Assembly: GCF_020860125.1 (NCBI RefSeq)
Contig: NZ_JAJBUX010000070.1
Coordinates: forward strand, 1-54,671
Source of the DNA: Cloacibacillus sp.
GTDB lineage: Bacteria > Synergistota > Synergistia > Synergistales > Synergistaceae
Direction of reading: 5' to 3'
DNA: 54,671 nt
In this document: positions 43,010-51,650 of the stretch, in pieces
Position numbering within the stretch: position 1 is the first letter of the stretch
How the letters are laid out: the number at the start of each line of letters is the position of its first letter
Made by a program: the position numbers and the translations under genes
Notes under the pieces: generated by a model
Databases searched by the model: none
What the model saw: only the letters and a program-made list of their open reading frames with translations
Told to the model about the DNA's origin: nothing

Positions 43010-43396
43010 ATGAAAATAGACCGTTTGTCTCATTGTCAGCCATGCGAATATAGAGAAGACTATGATCTCCATGACGATATAAAGACATATGGAGATATGT
43101 TGTCCGTATTGGGGCTGCTGTCAGAAAACTCCCGACGTGATTTTACCTCCATGGTCTTACGGGATATCGACAGACGGTCGGACTACAAAGCTATACGGGA
43201 CACCTTTATGGAGTGGTGCGAATCGCCGTTTTCAAGCAGCGGTTCCGTGCGCCGCCTGCGCCTTCATAGAAACAGCCTCCAGTACAGGCTTAAAAAAATC
43301 AGAGCTTTGACGGGAAAAGATCCCTGGAAATTTAAAGACGCCTTTGACCTCTGGGTGGCATTCTCGCTGAAGGATATGGAAAACCTTAAATCATAA
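43010..43396 (+). CDS. Short PucR/CdaR-type HTH protein (C-terminal part only)
   Basis: About 128 residues from ATG 43010, which has AAGGGGG upstream. The C-terminal LHRNSLQYRLKKIRALTGKDP followed by WKFKDAFDLWVAFSL matches the HTH of sugar-diacid/PucR regulators. The usual sensor part of about 250 residues is missing, and no upstream frame supplies it. It starts some 290 bases before grdC and could regulate grdCD, or be a gene remnant. Confidence 0.65.
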   Translation: MKIDRLSHCQPCEYREDYDLHDDIKTYGDMLSVLGLLSENSRRDFTSMVLRDIDRRSDYKAIRDTFMEWCESPFSSSGSVRRLRLHRNSLQYRLKKIRALTGKDPWKFKDAFDLWVAFSLKDMENLKS

Positions 43397-43681
43397 AGCC
43401 TTCGCCCGCGTAAGGGGCAAAGTGGGAAGCGATAATGGAATGGCAGGCCCGCAAAAATCGGTTGATTTTGAGCGTCATTTCCTCGTATTTTATTCCAAAT
43501 TACCTTTTCTAACCGTGAAAAGGGGCAGAGTATGTGAAATATTATTCATAAGCATAAAGACATATCAGGAAAAATAAAATATACTATCTCGTAAGATATG
43601 GTAATATGGAGTTTGTTGTAAAGTTATATACGGTCAACAGAGATAAATTACGCGATCAAACCAACAGGAGGAGTAATTAAA

Positions 43682-45214
43682 ATGCCAAACGCAGCGATCA
43701 AAGCGGCAGCCTATTCATTAAACCACACACCCGAGCTCGGCCTCTGGTACGGCAACACCCCCTTTGTAGAGAGGGAGACGCACCCCGATTCAGAATTCCT
43801 CAAAGAACTTCCCAAATACCAGCAGAACTACCACGAAGCGGCCAGTTACGCTCCGAACCTCACATACATCGGTGCCATGGAGATAGAGGACTTTGAAACG
43901 CGTCCCCAGCCCTGGTACAAGAACCTTGAGCCGCAGGAGATCCGCTTCGGAAAATACGGCGAGATCATGCCCGAAGACGAGACGATCGCCTTCCTCGACA
44001 TCTGCGACGTATTCGACCTTATCTGGCTTGATAAGGATTTCTCCGCCGCCGTCAAGGAAAAGATCGCCAAGCACCCCCTGATGCGCGAAGATATCGTAGC
44101 GCGCCTTGAGGCGGGCCACGACGCGGCTGAGATAGAGAACGAAGTCAAGACGGCTGGCGCGCTGCCCCTCTATGTCGACGGCAAGGTAGTCGGCTGTGCG
44201 AGAAGGGGACACGAAGTGGACCCGAACCTCACCGCCTATGAGCTGCTGGTGAACATCACCTGCAAGGCGAGCGCCGTGCTTTCACTGCTTCACCTCATTC
44301 AGAACAGCGGCATGAAGCCCGAAGATATCGACTTTGTCATCGAATGCTCGGAAGAGGCGGCCGGCGACATGAACCAGCGCGGCGGCGGCAACTTCGCGAA
44401 GGCCATCGCAGAAATAGCTGGCTGCGTGAACTCCTCCGGCTGCGACGTGCGCGGCTTCTGCGCGGGCCCCGTCAATGCGGTCCTCTCAGGCGCTTCGATG
44501 GTCGCCGCGGGAACCCGTAAAAACGTCGCGGTCATCGCGGGCGGCGCGATCCCCAAGCTCTACATGAACGCGCGCGACCACGTTAAGAAAGAGCTTCCAG
44601 CCCTTGAGAACTGCATCGGCTCCTTCGGCGTCCTCATCGTTCCCGACGATGGCACCCTGCCCGTGATCCGCCTCGACGCGATCGGAAAGCATACGGTCGG
44701 CGCTGGCGCTTCGCCGCAGACCGTCACCTCCGTCCTCACCTACGAGCCGCTCCAGAAGGTCGGACTGACATTTGCCGACGTAGATAAATTCTCACCGGAG
44801 CTCCACAACCCCGAGATCACCCTTCCCGCGGGCGCGGGAGACGTGCCGACGGCGAACTTCAAGATGATCGCGGCCCTCGCGGTGATGAAGAAGGCCATCG
44901 AAAAGGCCGACATGGTGAAGTTCACAAAAGAACATGGCATGACGGGCTTCGTCCATACGCAGGGACACATTCCCTCCGGCGTGCCGTTCATGGGCCACGC
45001 CGCCGACGCCATCAACGCCGGCAAGATGACCCGCGCGATGATCATCGGTAAGGGCAGCCTCTTCCTCGGACGTCTGACCAACCTGGCCGACGGCGCCTCG
45101 TTCCTCATCGAGAAGCCGCAGCCCAAGCAGGCGGAAGCCACCGTGAGCAAAGAAGAGATCCGCGAACTCATTCTTGAGAGCCTCGGAGAACTTGCCGCTA
45201 GCCTCAAAAAGTAA
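43682..45214 (+). CDS. grdC: Glycine reductase component C, beta subunit GrdC
   Basis: A 510-residue protein matching GrdC, with a thiolase/FabH-like fold (IECSEEAAGDMNQRGGGNFA, CGVRGFCAGPVNAVLS-type segment, GFVHTQGHIPSGVPFMGHA). Protein C releases the carboxymethyl-selenoether of GrdA as an acetyl-thioester and then as acetyl phosphate, conserving energy as ATP. It is shared by glycine, sarcosine and betaine reductases. It lies about 16 kb from the riboswitch-controlled grdX-grdE-grdB genes and 11 bases before grdD. AGGAGGAG precedes the ATG. No glycine riboswitch is seen upstream. Confidence 0.95.
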   Translation: MPNAAIKAAAYSLNHTPELGLWYGNTPFVERETHPDSEFLKELPKYQQNYHEAASYAPNLTYIGAMEIEDFETRPQPWYKNLEPQEIRFGKYGEIMPEDETIAFLDICDVFDLIWLDKDFSAAVKEKIAKHPLMREDIVARLEAGHDAAEIENEVKTAGALPLYVDGKVVGCARRGHEVDPNLTAYELLVNITCKASAVLSLLHLIQNSGMKPEDIDFVIECSEEAAGDMNQRGGGNFAKAIAEIAGCVNSSGCDVRGFCAGPVNAVLSGASMVAAGTRKNVAVIAGGAIPKLYMNARDHVKKELPALENCIGSFGVLIVPDDGTLPVIRLDAIGKHTVGAGASPQTVTSVLTYEPLQKVGLTFADVDKFSPELHNPEITLPAGAGDVPTANFKMIAALAVMKKAIEKADMVKFTKEHGMTGFVHTQGHIPSGVPFMGHAADAINAGKMTRAMIIGKGSLFLGRLTNLADGASFLIEKPQPKQAEATVSKEEIRELILESLGELAASLKK

Positions 45215-45225
45215 GGGGAAAAACA

Positions 45226-46389
45226 ATGACAGATAACGCATCCGTAAAGGCCTTGATAGGCGACATACTGGGCGAAATAATAGAAGAGGCCAAAGAGGGC
45301 GGCGGCAAAAAGACTAAAGTCGGCCTTATGGCGTACGGCAGCGAGCTCGGCCAGGAAGAGCTCTGCCGCGGCGCGCGCCTCGCGATGCAGAACGATCCCA
45401 GTGTGAAAGTATTCTGCATCGGTCCGAAACTCGCGGGCTACGAAGACCTCAACTGGGTCGAGACGGCGGCGGACGAGCACGAAATATCCGCGGCGATGGA
45501 AAAGGCACTGAGCGACGGGATCATAGAAGGTGCGGTAGCCCTCCACTACCCGTTCCCCGTCGGTGTAACCACAATAGGAAAGGTATTTACGCCTGGCAAA
45601 GGGAAACCGTGCTTCGTAGCCTCCTCTACGGGCACGTCCTCCCCGGTCAGGACGGAGGCTATGCTCCGCAACGCCATCTACGGTATCGCGGTGGCGAAGT
45701 CCGCCGGTATACTGGAGCCGACGGTCGGCGTCCTCAACCTTGACGGCGCTCAGACTGTTCTGCGCGCCCTTCAGAAGCTTAAGGACAACGGCTACGGCAT
45801 CAACTTCGCGGAGAGCATCAGAAAAGACGGCGGCGCGATCCTTCGAGGCAACGACCTGCTCGCCGGCGCGGCCGACGTCTGCGTGACGGACACCCTCACA
45901 GGGAACGTCCTCATGAAGCTCTTCGGAGCCTGGACCACCGGCGGCAACTACGAAGCGATGGGCTGGGGTTACGGCCCCTCCGCCGGAGAGGGCTGGAACA
46001 AGGTCATCTCGATCATCTCCCGCGCCTCGGGCGCTCCCGTTATCGCCTCCGCGCTCTTGCTCAACGCGAGCGCCGCGAAAAACGGACTTCCCGCGATCGT
46101 GGCGAAGGAGCTGGCGGCGGCTAAGGCAGTTGGACTTGACGATCTCATCGAGGCCATGCAGCCGAAACAGGCGGCGGCCGAAGAAGATGTCAAAGCCCCC
46201 GCGGCCGAACCGACAGACGAAGAGATCCACGGCGTCGACGTCCTTGAGATAGAGAATGCCGTCAAGGCTCTCTGGAAGGCCAGCATCTACGCCGAGTCCT
46301 CAATGGGCTGCACCGGCCCCGTCATCAAGTTCGCGAAGAAGAACGAAGAAAGAGTCAAAGAGGTTCTGGTCGCCGCCAACTACCTCTAA
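45226..46389 (+). CDS. grdD: Glycine reductase component C, alpha subunit GrdD
   Basis: A 387-residue protein of the PlsX-like/phosphate acyltransferase fold typical of GrdD (GLMAYGSELGQEEL, ALHYPFPVGVTTIG, DALTGN-type TDTLTGNVLMKLFG). The C-terminal SSMGCTGPVIKF carries Cys362, the likely acetyl-thioester residue. It forms acetyl phosphate with GrdC. It is co-transcribed with grdC and followed by a terminator at 46424-46462. Confidence 0.95.
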   Translation: MTDNASVKALIGDILGEIIEEAKEGGGKKTKVGLMAYGSELGQEELCRGARLAMQNDPSVKVFCIGPKLAGYEDLNWVETAADEHEISAAMEKALSDGIIEGAVALHYPFPVGVTTIGKVFTPGKGKPCFVASSTGTSSPVRTEAMLRNAIYGIAVAKSAGILEPTVGVLNLDGAQTVLRALQKLKDNGYGINFAESIRKDGGAILRGNDLLAGAADVCVTDTLTGNVLMKLFGAWTTGGNYEAMGWGYGPSAGEGWNKVISIISRASGAPVIASALLLNASAAKNGLPAIVAKELAAAKAVGLDDLIEAMQPKQAAAEEDVKAPAAEPTDEEIHGVDVLEIENAVKALWKASIYAESSMGCTGPVIKFAKKNEERVKEVLVAANYL

Positions 46390-46423
46390 TAGCGGCAGAC
46401 TGCGAAAAAACTTCCCATAAATA

Positions 46424-46462
46424 AAAAAGACGCCCCGGCATTTTTGTCCGGGGCGCCTTTTG
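46424..46462. terminator. Terminator between grdD and the chagasin-like gene
   Basis: An 8-bp GC stem (46431-46438 with 46448-46455) is extended by A and T runs on either side, so it can serve both convergent transcripts. Confidence 0.85.
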
Positions 46463-46486
46463 TCTGCCGCGGCGTTTTGTGAAACG

Positions 46487-47296
46487 CTAGGCAAGCCCCC
46501 AGGCGGCCATCTCTAATAACCGCAGCAGCCATGAGGCAATTATTAGCCATAGGGCAAGCAAAAATGAGACCAAAATAAATCCCGCGGGGCTGTCTTTGCA
46601 CAAGGACCAGTAATCCTTCTCTTTGGCCCTCGAAACATGGACTACGATGAATACAAGGCAGAGATGTAACAAATTAAGGAGCCAAAATATCCGTGGTTTA
46701 TTTTTATACAGATCTATCATAACCTCGGCTCTTTCAAACCGCGTGCCAAAAAACAGCAAGACCCAGGGGCGTCTGTGAAAACGATGCATGGCCGACATGG
46801 TGACCCAAAACTTGGATTCGTAGGGATTATTTACATAGATATTCACACAGCAGACGGCGTAAGCTGCCGGCTTATGCTCCCAGGGACGCTCGTATTTTAA
46901 TATTATATGGGTATGTCCCGTTACGTCTCCATAATGTTTTGTTGACGTGTGGTATCTGCGCCTTTCAATGCCGGGCGTGTCAAAGGGGCCTCCAGCGGCT
47001 GCCTTCGCCTTAAAGGTCGAGGAGACGAATGTTATTCCCTGCGGAAGGCGCTGGTATTCGCGCCATACGTGGCCCGTAGCCGGATTTGCCTCAAGGCTTA
47101 TCACAAAGTCGCTGTCGTAAAATGCCGTAACTTCAATATATCTGACATCAGTCTCCTTCGTGACGGGAAAGGGCAGATCGAATTTGTGACGCATCTGTGC
47201 ATGTGCCGCCGCAAACGGATAGATGAGAACAGCAAGCAAAAGGAGAAAGAACAACCTCTTTTTAATATATCCGCCTCGAAAGATATAATAGGGCAT
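46487..47296 (-). CDS. Membrane-anchored chagasin-like (I42) protein
   Basis: A 269-residue protein with an N-terminal signal peptide ending at AAAHAQ. The domain at residues about 40-160 has the three chagasin loops: NPATGHVW, the central GxG region, and ERPWE, followed by AYAVCCVNIYV. By family such domains inhibit papain-like cysteine proteases. The C-terminal about 100 residues are extra and include two membrane helices (LLNLLHLCLVFIVV and FILVSFLLALWLIIA). It is related to 49734-50156. GGGAGG precedes the ATG. Confidence 0.75.
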   Translation of the reverse strand: MPYYIFRGGYIKKRLFFLLLLAVLIYPFAAAHAQMRHKFDLPFPVTKETDVRYIEVTAFYDSDFVISLEANPATGHVWREYQRLPQGITFVSSTFKAKAAAGGPFDTPGIERRRYHTSTKHYGDVTGHTHIILKYERPWEHKPAAYAVCCVNIYVNNPYESKFWVTMSAMHRFHRRPWVLLFFGTRFERAEVMIDLYKNKPRIFWLLNLLHLCLVFIVVHVSRAKEKDYWSLCKDSPAGFILVSFLLALWLIIASWLLRLLEMAAWGLA

Positions 47297-47445
47297 ATAT
47301 CCCCGCCTCCCGGGATAATCTATATAACTATCAATTTATTCGACACGAAAATTTATATAAATATCTACCGCGGCATCCTCTTTCTGTCAAGGGTTATAGG
47401 AAAAACGGCGGAGACGCCAATCAGCCTGTGTCTCCGCCAACCGCT

Positions 47446-48408
47446 TTATATACTTACGTCCCGCAGGATTTCCAGCTGCTCTAGTCCCACGTTGCCGCCG
47501 GAGATGAGCAGGCAGACCTTCTCATCCTCCCTTACGGAGATACGTCCCTCGAGCAGCGCGGCTGCGCCAATGCAGGAGGCTGGTTCGGCGAGCAGCTTTC
47601 CCTCAGTCAGCAGCAGCTTCATCCCCTTTTTGATGTACTCCTCCGAGACGCGGGCGACCCCCTCCACGTTGGCCTGCACGACGGGAAAGTTCCTGGCCCC
47701 AGGCGTCTGCGAGGCGAGGGCGTCCGCCAGCGAGCGCCGCTGCGGAACGGTGACACGTTCTCCGGCGGCGAGGCTCTCGCTGTAGCGCGGCAGTATATCA
47801 GGCTCCGCGCCGACGACGCGTATCTTTCCCTCCGAGACGGCCTTCAGCGCGGTGGAGAGACCGCCGATCAGTCCGCCGCCGCTGACAGGGGATATCACGC
47901 AGTCTAGACCAGGCTCCTGTTCCATGATCTCCAGACCGGCGGTGCCCTGACCGGCCATTATCTCGTAGTCGTCGTACGGCGGCGCCATCGTTCCGCCGCG
48001 CTCGCGGCAGATATCCTCGGCGATCCTGAAACGCTCGGAGGTCTCGCAGAGCACGACCTCCGCCCCGAGTTTCCCGATCGCCTCGATCTTATTCCGCGGC
48101 GCGGTCCGCGGCATGACGACGGTGCACTTCGCCCCCAGCAGCCCCGCGGCGTAGGCGAGCGCCTTCCCGTGATTGCCGGAGGAGGCCGCGACGACGCCGC
48201 GGCCAAGCTGCTCGGCGGAGAGCGACAGCAGCTTATTGACGGCCCCGCGCAGCTTGAACGAGCCCGTCTTCTGCATAGACTCAAGTTTTGCGTAGACCTG
48301 GCATCCGAGGTATTGATCCAGATTACGAAGCCTTATCAGCGGCGTCTCCGTGATATACGGAGCGATGCGCTCTCTCGCCTCTTTTATCTGACTGAAGGTG
48401 AACAGCAT
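47446..48408 (-). CDS. Threonine/serine dehydratase family (fold II PLP enzyme)
   Basis: A 320-residue enzyme of the threonine ammonia-lyase/serine racemase group. The PLP Lys is in SFKLRGA near residue 51, the substrate loop is SSGNHGKA, and the phosphate loop is SPVSGGGLIGGLS. It has no C-terminal ACT domain, so it is the short catabolic type. It deaminates threonine or serine to an oxo acid, in line with an amino-acid-fermenting life. The Ser/Thr preference is not predictable. Confidence 0.9.
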   Translation of the reverse strand: MLFTFSQIKEARERIAPYITETPLIRLRNLDQYLGCQVYAKLESMQKTGSFKLRGAVNKLLSLSAEQLGRGVVAASSGNHGKALAYAAGLLGAKCTVVMPRTAPRNKIEAIGKLGAEVVLCETSERFRIAEDICRERGGTMAPPYDDYEIMAGQGTAGLEIMEQEPGLDCVISPVSGGGLIGGLSTALKAVSEGKIRVVGAEPDILPRYSESLAAGERVTVPQRRSLADALASQTPGARNFPVVQANVEGVARVSEEYIKKGMKLLLTEGKLLAEPASCIGAAALLEGRISVREDEKVCLLISGGNVGLEQLEILRDVSI

Positions 48409-48994
48409 ATGAAGCCCTCCCTATTTGATTTTTCTCTATCATACAGTCGCGGCAAATAATTGTAAAACGGCACGCTCTATCCCGGTACAAACGCATAAAT
48501 AATGGCCGGAGGCGATAAACAGCGGTTTAGCATCCAGCACGTCTAAACGCCGATTTAGCTTTTTCCTTTGTAGCCTCCCTCTTTGAGGGAGGTGGATCGC
48601 CGCCGCCTTTGCGGCGAGACGGAAGGAGTGTTGCTCTGTTTGGCGCGGTTCCTGCGCCAAACAGAGCTCGCGGCAAAAGCCGCGGAAGAACCGAAGGTCA
48701 ACTCTCCCTCAGTCTCGGCGAAAAAACATCGCCGAGCCAGCTCCCTCAGAGAGGGCGCCTTTAAGAGCAAGGGCAAAAGCAAAACCGCTATTTATCTCTT
48801 TTTCCTCTGGGGAATAAACCGCTGTTTATATCCTTTTTGACTCTTGCTGATGTGTTTACCACACTGTCTCTCATCGCCTGGCTTCATTGCGAATGAAGCA
48901 TTTCACGGGAGGAAATCCGGGCGGCATGATGTAAAATTTACCGAGAACCTTACGGTCCGCATCATATATTCTTTAATATTGGAGGACGCGCGGC
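48409..48994. other. Gene-free stretch containing a MITE-like repeat
   Basis: The only structure of note is the palindromic element at 48515-48829. The frames inside it are products of the repeat and are not treated as genes. Confidence 0.7.
48515..48829. repeat. MITE-like palindromic repeat, copy 1
   Basis: About 315 bp bounded by perfect 15-bp terminal inverted repeats (48515-48529 ATAAACAGCGGTTTA, 48815-48829 its complement). Inside are many smaller hairpins: CTCCCTCTTTGAGGGAG near 48581, GCCGCC..GGCGGC types, and CTCTGTTTGGCGC..GCGCCAAACAGAG near 48629. An inverted relative lies at about 54310-54620 and shares a stretch of about 50 nearly identical bases. It encodes no transposase, so a full-length partner would have to move it. 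Confidence 0.75.
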
Positions 48995-49681
48995 ATGCTG
49001 TCGGAGGAATTCAAAGACTTTTTATATGGTATCGGCGCGAAGCTCGTCGGCTTTGCGGATATGGGCGGCGTGGCTGGGTGCGGCTATCCGCGCGCCGTCT
49101 CGGTGGCGCTCCCTGTACCGCCGCACATCCTGCGGGAGATTGCTGACGGCCCGACAAAGAGCTACTATTACATGTACCATGAACTTAACAACGGGCTGAA
49201 CCGGATAGTGACCTCCGGCGCGGAATACCTGCGCGGACGCGGCTATTCCGCGCAGCCGCAGACGACCGACGCCGTGAGCTATGACGCGGACTGCCGCAGC
49301 GCCCTGCCGCACAAAACGGTGGCGGTGCGGGCCGGTCTTGGCTGGATCGGCAAAAGCTGCCTGCTCGTCACCCCCGAATACGGCTCCGCGGTGCGCATCT
49401 CTTCGCTGCTCACAGACGCGCCGCTTGCCTGCGCCTCATCCGTGAGGGAGCCGCTCTGCGGCGGCTGCGGCCTCTGCCGCCGCTCCTGCCCTGGGCAGGC
49501 TTTGAGCGGTCTTTTGTGGAACCGCGCCGTTGACTGCGACCTGATTGTGGATACCGAAAAATGCACACATAAGCAGCGGGAGCTGATGATGTTCCGCACG
49601 GGCATAGAGGCGGACATCTGCGGCAAATGCTTCGTCGTCTGTCCCTACACGGCGAAATATCTCAGCGCCGCGGAAAAATAG
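48995..49681 (+). CDS. Small QueG-like 4Fe-4S double-cluster protein
   Basis: A 228-residue iron-sulfur protein. GGCGLCRRSCPGQALSG and CGKCFVVCPYTAKY hold the Cys residues of two 4Fe-4S clusters, arranged as in epoxyqueuosine reductase QueG and reductive dehalogenase relatives. The AGLGWIGKSCLLVTPEYGS segment also matches that family. It is shorter than QueG (about 380). A queuosine role would fit queD and folE2 in the window but is only inferred; these are 40 kb away. Confidence 0.75.
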   Translation: MLSEEFKDFLYGIGAKLVGFADMGGVAGCGYPRAVSVALPVPPHILREIADGPTKSYYYMYHELNNGLNRIVTSGAEYLRGRGYSAQPQTTDAVSYDADCRSALPHKTVAVRAGLGWIGKSCLLVTPEYGSAVRISSLLTDAPLACASSVREPLCGGCGLCRRSCPGQALSGLLWNRAVDCDLIVDTEKCTHKQRELMMFRTGIEADICGKCFVVCPYTAKYLSAAEK

Positions 49682-49733
49682 GCGGCGATAAAAAACGCCC
49701 TCCGGAGCGGCGGGCGCGGTATTTCCGTTATAT

Positions 49734-50156
49734 CTACAGCTGGCTTGGCAGCTTCACATACACGCAGCAGACGGCATAGGCCGCCGGCTTGCCCTCCCAC
49801 GGGCGCGCGTACTTCAGGATGATGTGGTTGTGTCCTGTGGCGTTCGCGTGATAGCGCAGCCGCTCCCTTCCCTCGGCGCCGGGCATGGCAACGGCGGGAG
49901 GATCATAGGTGCGCGAGACGAAGGAGATCGCCGATGGCAGACCGTCGTAGTCGATCCACGTATAGCCTGTGGAGGGGTTAGCCGCGAGCGAAATCTCAAA
50001 GTCGTCGTTGAGGAAGGTCTCCGCCTCCAGATAACGAACGTCGGTCGCCTCCGTCACGGGAAATGGCAGGACCATCGCATGACGTCTCTCCGCCTGCGCG
50101 CGGCCCGCCGAAAAGAGCAGCGTCAACGCGCACAGAGCGATGATAAATCTATACAT
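49734..50156 (-). CDS. Secreted chagasin-like (I42) protease inhibitor
   Basis: A 140-residue protein with a signal peptide ending at GRAQA. Chagasin loops are NPSTGYTW near residue 60, a central GAEGRE region and ARPWEGKP, with AYAVCCVYV near the C-terminus. Such proteins block papain-family cysteine proteases outside the cytoplasm. It follows the related gene at 50158-50589 with a one-base gap, so the two form an operon. Confidence 0.8.
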   Translation of the reverse strand: MYRFIIALCALTLLFSAGRAQAERRHAMVLPFPVTEATDVRYLEAETFLNDDFEISLAANPSTGYTWIDYDGLPSAISFVSRTYDPPAVAMPGAEGRERLRYHANATGHNHIILKYARPWEGKPAAYAVCCVYVKLPSQL

Positions 50157-50157
50157 C

Positions 50158-50589
50158 CTACTTTAGCCTCACATTCAGACTGAATATTACATATATCAGC
50201 GGAGTCTCGTCGCCGGGCCGCGCGTAGCGGAAGATGATCCTGTTGCGTCCCGTGGAGGAGGCGTGATAACTCCTGGTCTCGACCGCCGTCGGCGTCATGT
50301 CTGGCGATACCGCCTGCCTCTGGGTACTCGACACCGAGACGAGAGAGACCCCCGGCGGCAGGGAATTATAGAGGCTCCACGAATATCCCGGCAGAACGGG
50401 GGCTTCGAGAGTGAGCGTGAAATTGCCGTCAAGCTCCGCCTCCACCGCGGTCTCCCTGACGTCGGTGCTGGCGGTCTTTGGAAGCGGTTTTTCCGTTATA
50501 TAACGCCGCGCCGCCTCCGCGCCGCTGGCCGGGAAGACAAGCATCGCGGCAGTCGCAAGTAAAAATAATATCCTCCCGGCAGCTTTCAT
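50158..50589 (-). CDS. Divergent chagasin-like secreted protein
   Basis: A 143-residue protein with a signal peptide (FPASGAEA). Its order of segments matches the downstream chagasin-like protein, but the inhibitory loops have changed: LEAPVLPGYSW in place of NPxTGY.W, and ARPGDE in place of RPWE. It may have lost inhibition or bind a different protease. It is the first gene of the pair. Confidence 0.65.
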   Translation of the reverse strand: MKAAGRILFLLATAAMLVFPASGAEAARRYITEKPLPKTASTDVRETAVEAELDGNFTLTLEAPVLPGYSWSLYNSLPPGVSLVSVSSTQRQAVSPDMTPTAVETRSYHASSTGRNRIIFRYARPGDETPLIYVIFSLNVRLK

Positions 50590-50597
50590 TTTACCGG

Positions 50598-51104
50598 CTA
50601 TTCCTTCCAGCAGCCAATGTGGAGGATGGAAGAATCCACGCCTCTGTGCGGCTCCTTTTCCTCGGCGGCGTGGCCGATCACGGCAATGCCGCAGACCTCC
50701 ACGCCCTTCGGCACCTTGAGCGCCTCGCGTACCTGCGGCTCCTTCGCGGGGCGCGCGTATACGCCGTACCAGAGTGAGCCGAGCCCCATCTCCGTCGCCG
50801 CGATCAGGATATTCTCCATTGCCGCGGAACAGTCCTCAAGCCAGGCGCCCTCCTGGTCGTAGCCGCGGCGGTCGGCACAGACGGCGATAGCCCACTGCCC
50901 CTCGATAAAGGGCTCCTTTTGCGCCACCTTTTCCGCGAAGCGCGCCATCGCCTCTTTATCAAGCAGGATGAAGCGCACGGGACGCCTGTTCATCGCGCTC
51001 GGCGCGGCGGCTCCCGCTTCGACGATCCTCATCGCGCTGTCGGCGGAGACCTTTTCTCCCGTAAACTTTCTAATGCTTCGGCGTTTCATGATTGCAGAAA
51101 CCAT
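50598..51104 (-). CDS. Nitroreductase-family flavoprotein
   Basis: 168 residues from ATG 51104, preceded by AAAAAGGACAG; the longer frame upstream is unlikely to be translated. The FMN-binding RRSIRKFTGEKV at the N-terminus, GAAAPSAMNRRPVRF, and the late EMGLGSLWYGVYA are typical. It reduces nitro or quinone compounds with NAD(P)H. Substrate unknown. It ends 8 bases before the chagasin-like pair and may be co-transcribed with it. Confidence 0.9.
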   Translation of the reverse strand: MVSAIMKRRSIRKFTGEKVSADSAMRIVEAGAAAPSAMNRRPVRFILLDKEAMARFAEKVAQKEPFIEGQWAIAVCADRRGYDQEGAWLEDCSAAMENILIAATEMGLGSLWYGVYARPAKEPQVREALKVPKGVEVCGIAVIGHAAEEKEPHRGVDSSILHIGCWKE

Positions 51105-51274
51105 ATCGATCACTGTCCTTTTCTTTATCGGTTTTTCATCTCCATTATATACAAAACAGGGGAAAAATGCCAGACGGCGGCAAAAAAGTGAGGTACGTAA
51201 TAATACGGCTATGTTAAAATATAGGGACAGCGAATATACACCAGCAGCGCAAAATGACGAAGGAGGACTATGCA

Positions 51275-51595
51275 ATGGCACAGTACATGCACCTTGGCGT
51301 TCCGGTGAAGACGCCGCAGCCCAATGAAGTATACTCCCCGGAGATGAAACTTTTCCTTACCGACCCGAAGGACCACCCCTATCAGTACGAATGCCTGCGC
51401 TTCGAGCCGGATTCGCCGATGCCGGAGGATCTTAAAAACTACCCCCACGTAGCCTACAAGGTCGACGACCTCAACGGCGAACTTGCGAAATGCGAGAAGA
51501 TCGTCCTGCCCGTGACGCCGGTCGACGAAAAGACGAAGATCGCCTTCGCCTGGCGCGACGGAGTTCTCTTTGAACTGATGGAGTGCGCGGACTAA
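51275..51595 (+). CDS. VOC/glyoxalase-like small protein
   Basis: A 106-residue protein from ATG 51275, with AAGGAGG at 51260-51266. The MHLGVPV opening, YPHVAYKVDDL and WRDGVLFELME segments resemble one glyoxalase/bleomycin-resistance (VOC) module pair. It may bind metal and act on a small carbonyl compound. It heads the DhaK-DhaL-aldolase genes and is probably in the same operon. Confidence 0.65.
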   Translation: MAQYMHLGVPVKTPQPNEVYSPEMKLFLTDPKDHPYQYECLRFEPDSPMPEDLKNYPHVAYKVDDLNGELAKCEKIVLPVTPVDEKTKIAFAWRDGVLFELMECAD

Positions 51596-51650
51596 GCCGC
51601 GAACGCCGCCGCAGGGAACGAAACTTAGGCTAAATAGGAGGAAACATAAA

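Noticed and set aside
42761..43072. 103-codon minus-strand frame
   Set aside because: It crosses a strong terminator and the start of the HTH gene and shows no domain.
43397..43681. A second glycine riboswitch before grdC
   Set aside because: A GGGGCAAAG segment near 43418 recalls the aptamer, but the conserved CTCTCAGGC and 3' CTCTGG parts are missing.
44740..46230. 496-codon open frame on the minus strand
   Set aside because: It is antisense to grdC and grdD and has no family features; a shadow of GC-rich coding sequence.
48583..48840. 85-codon frame and its relative at 54286-54513 as a conserved small protein
   Set aside because: The similarity follows from the shared palindromic repeat; the frame tracks the hairpin sequence and has no ribosome-binding site.
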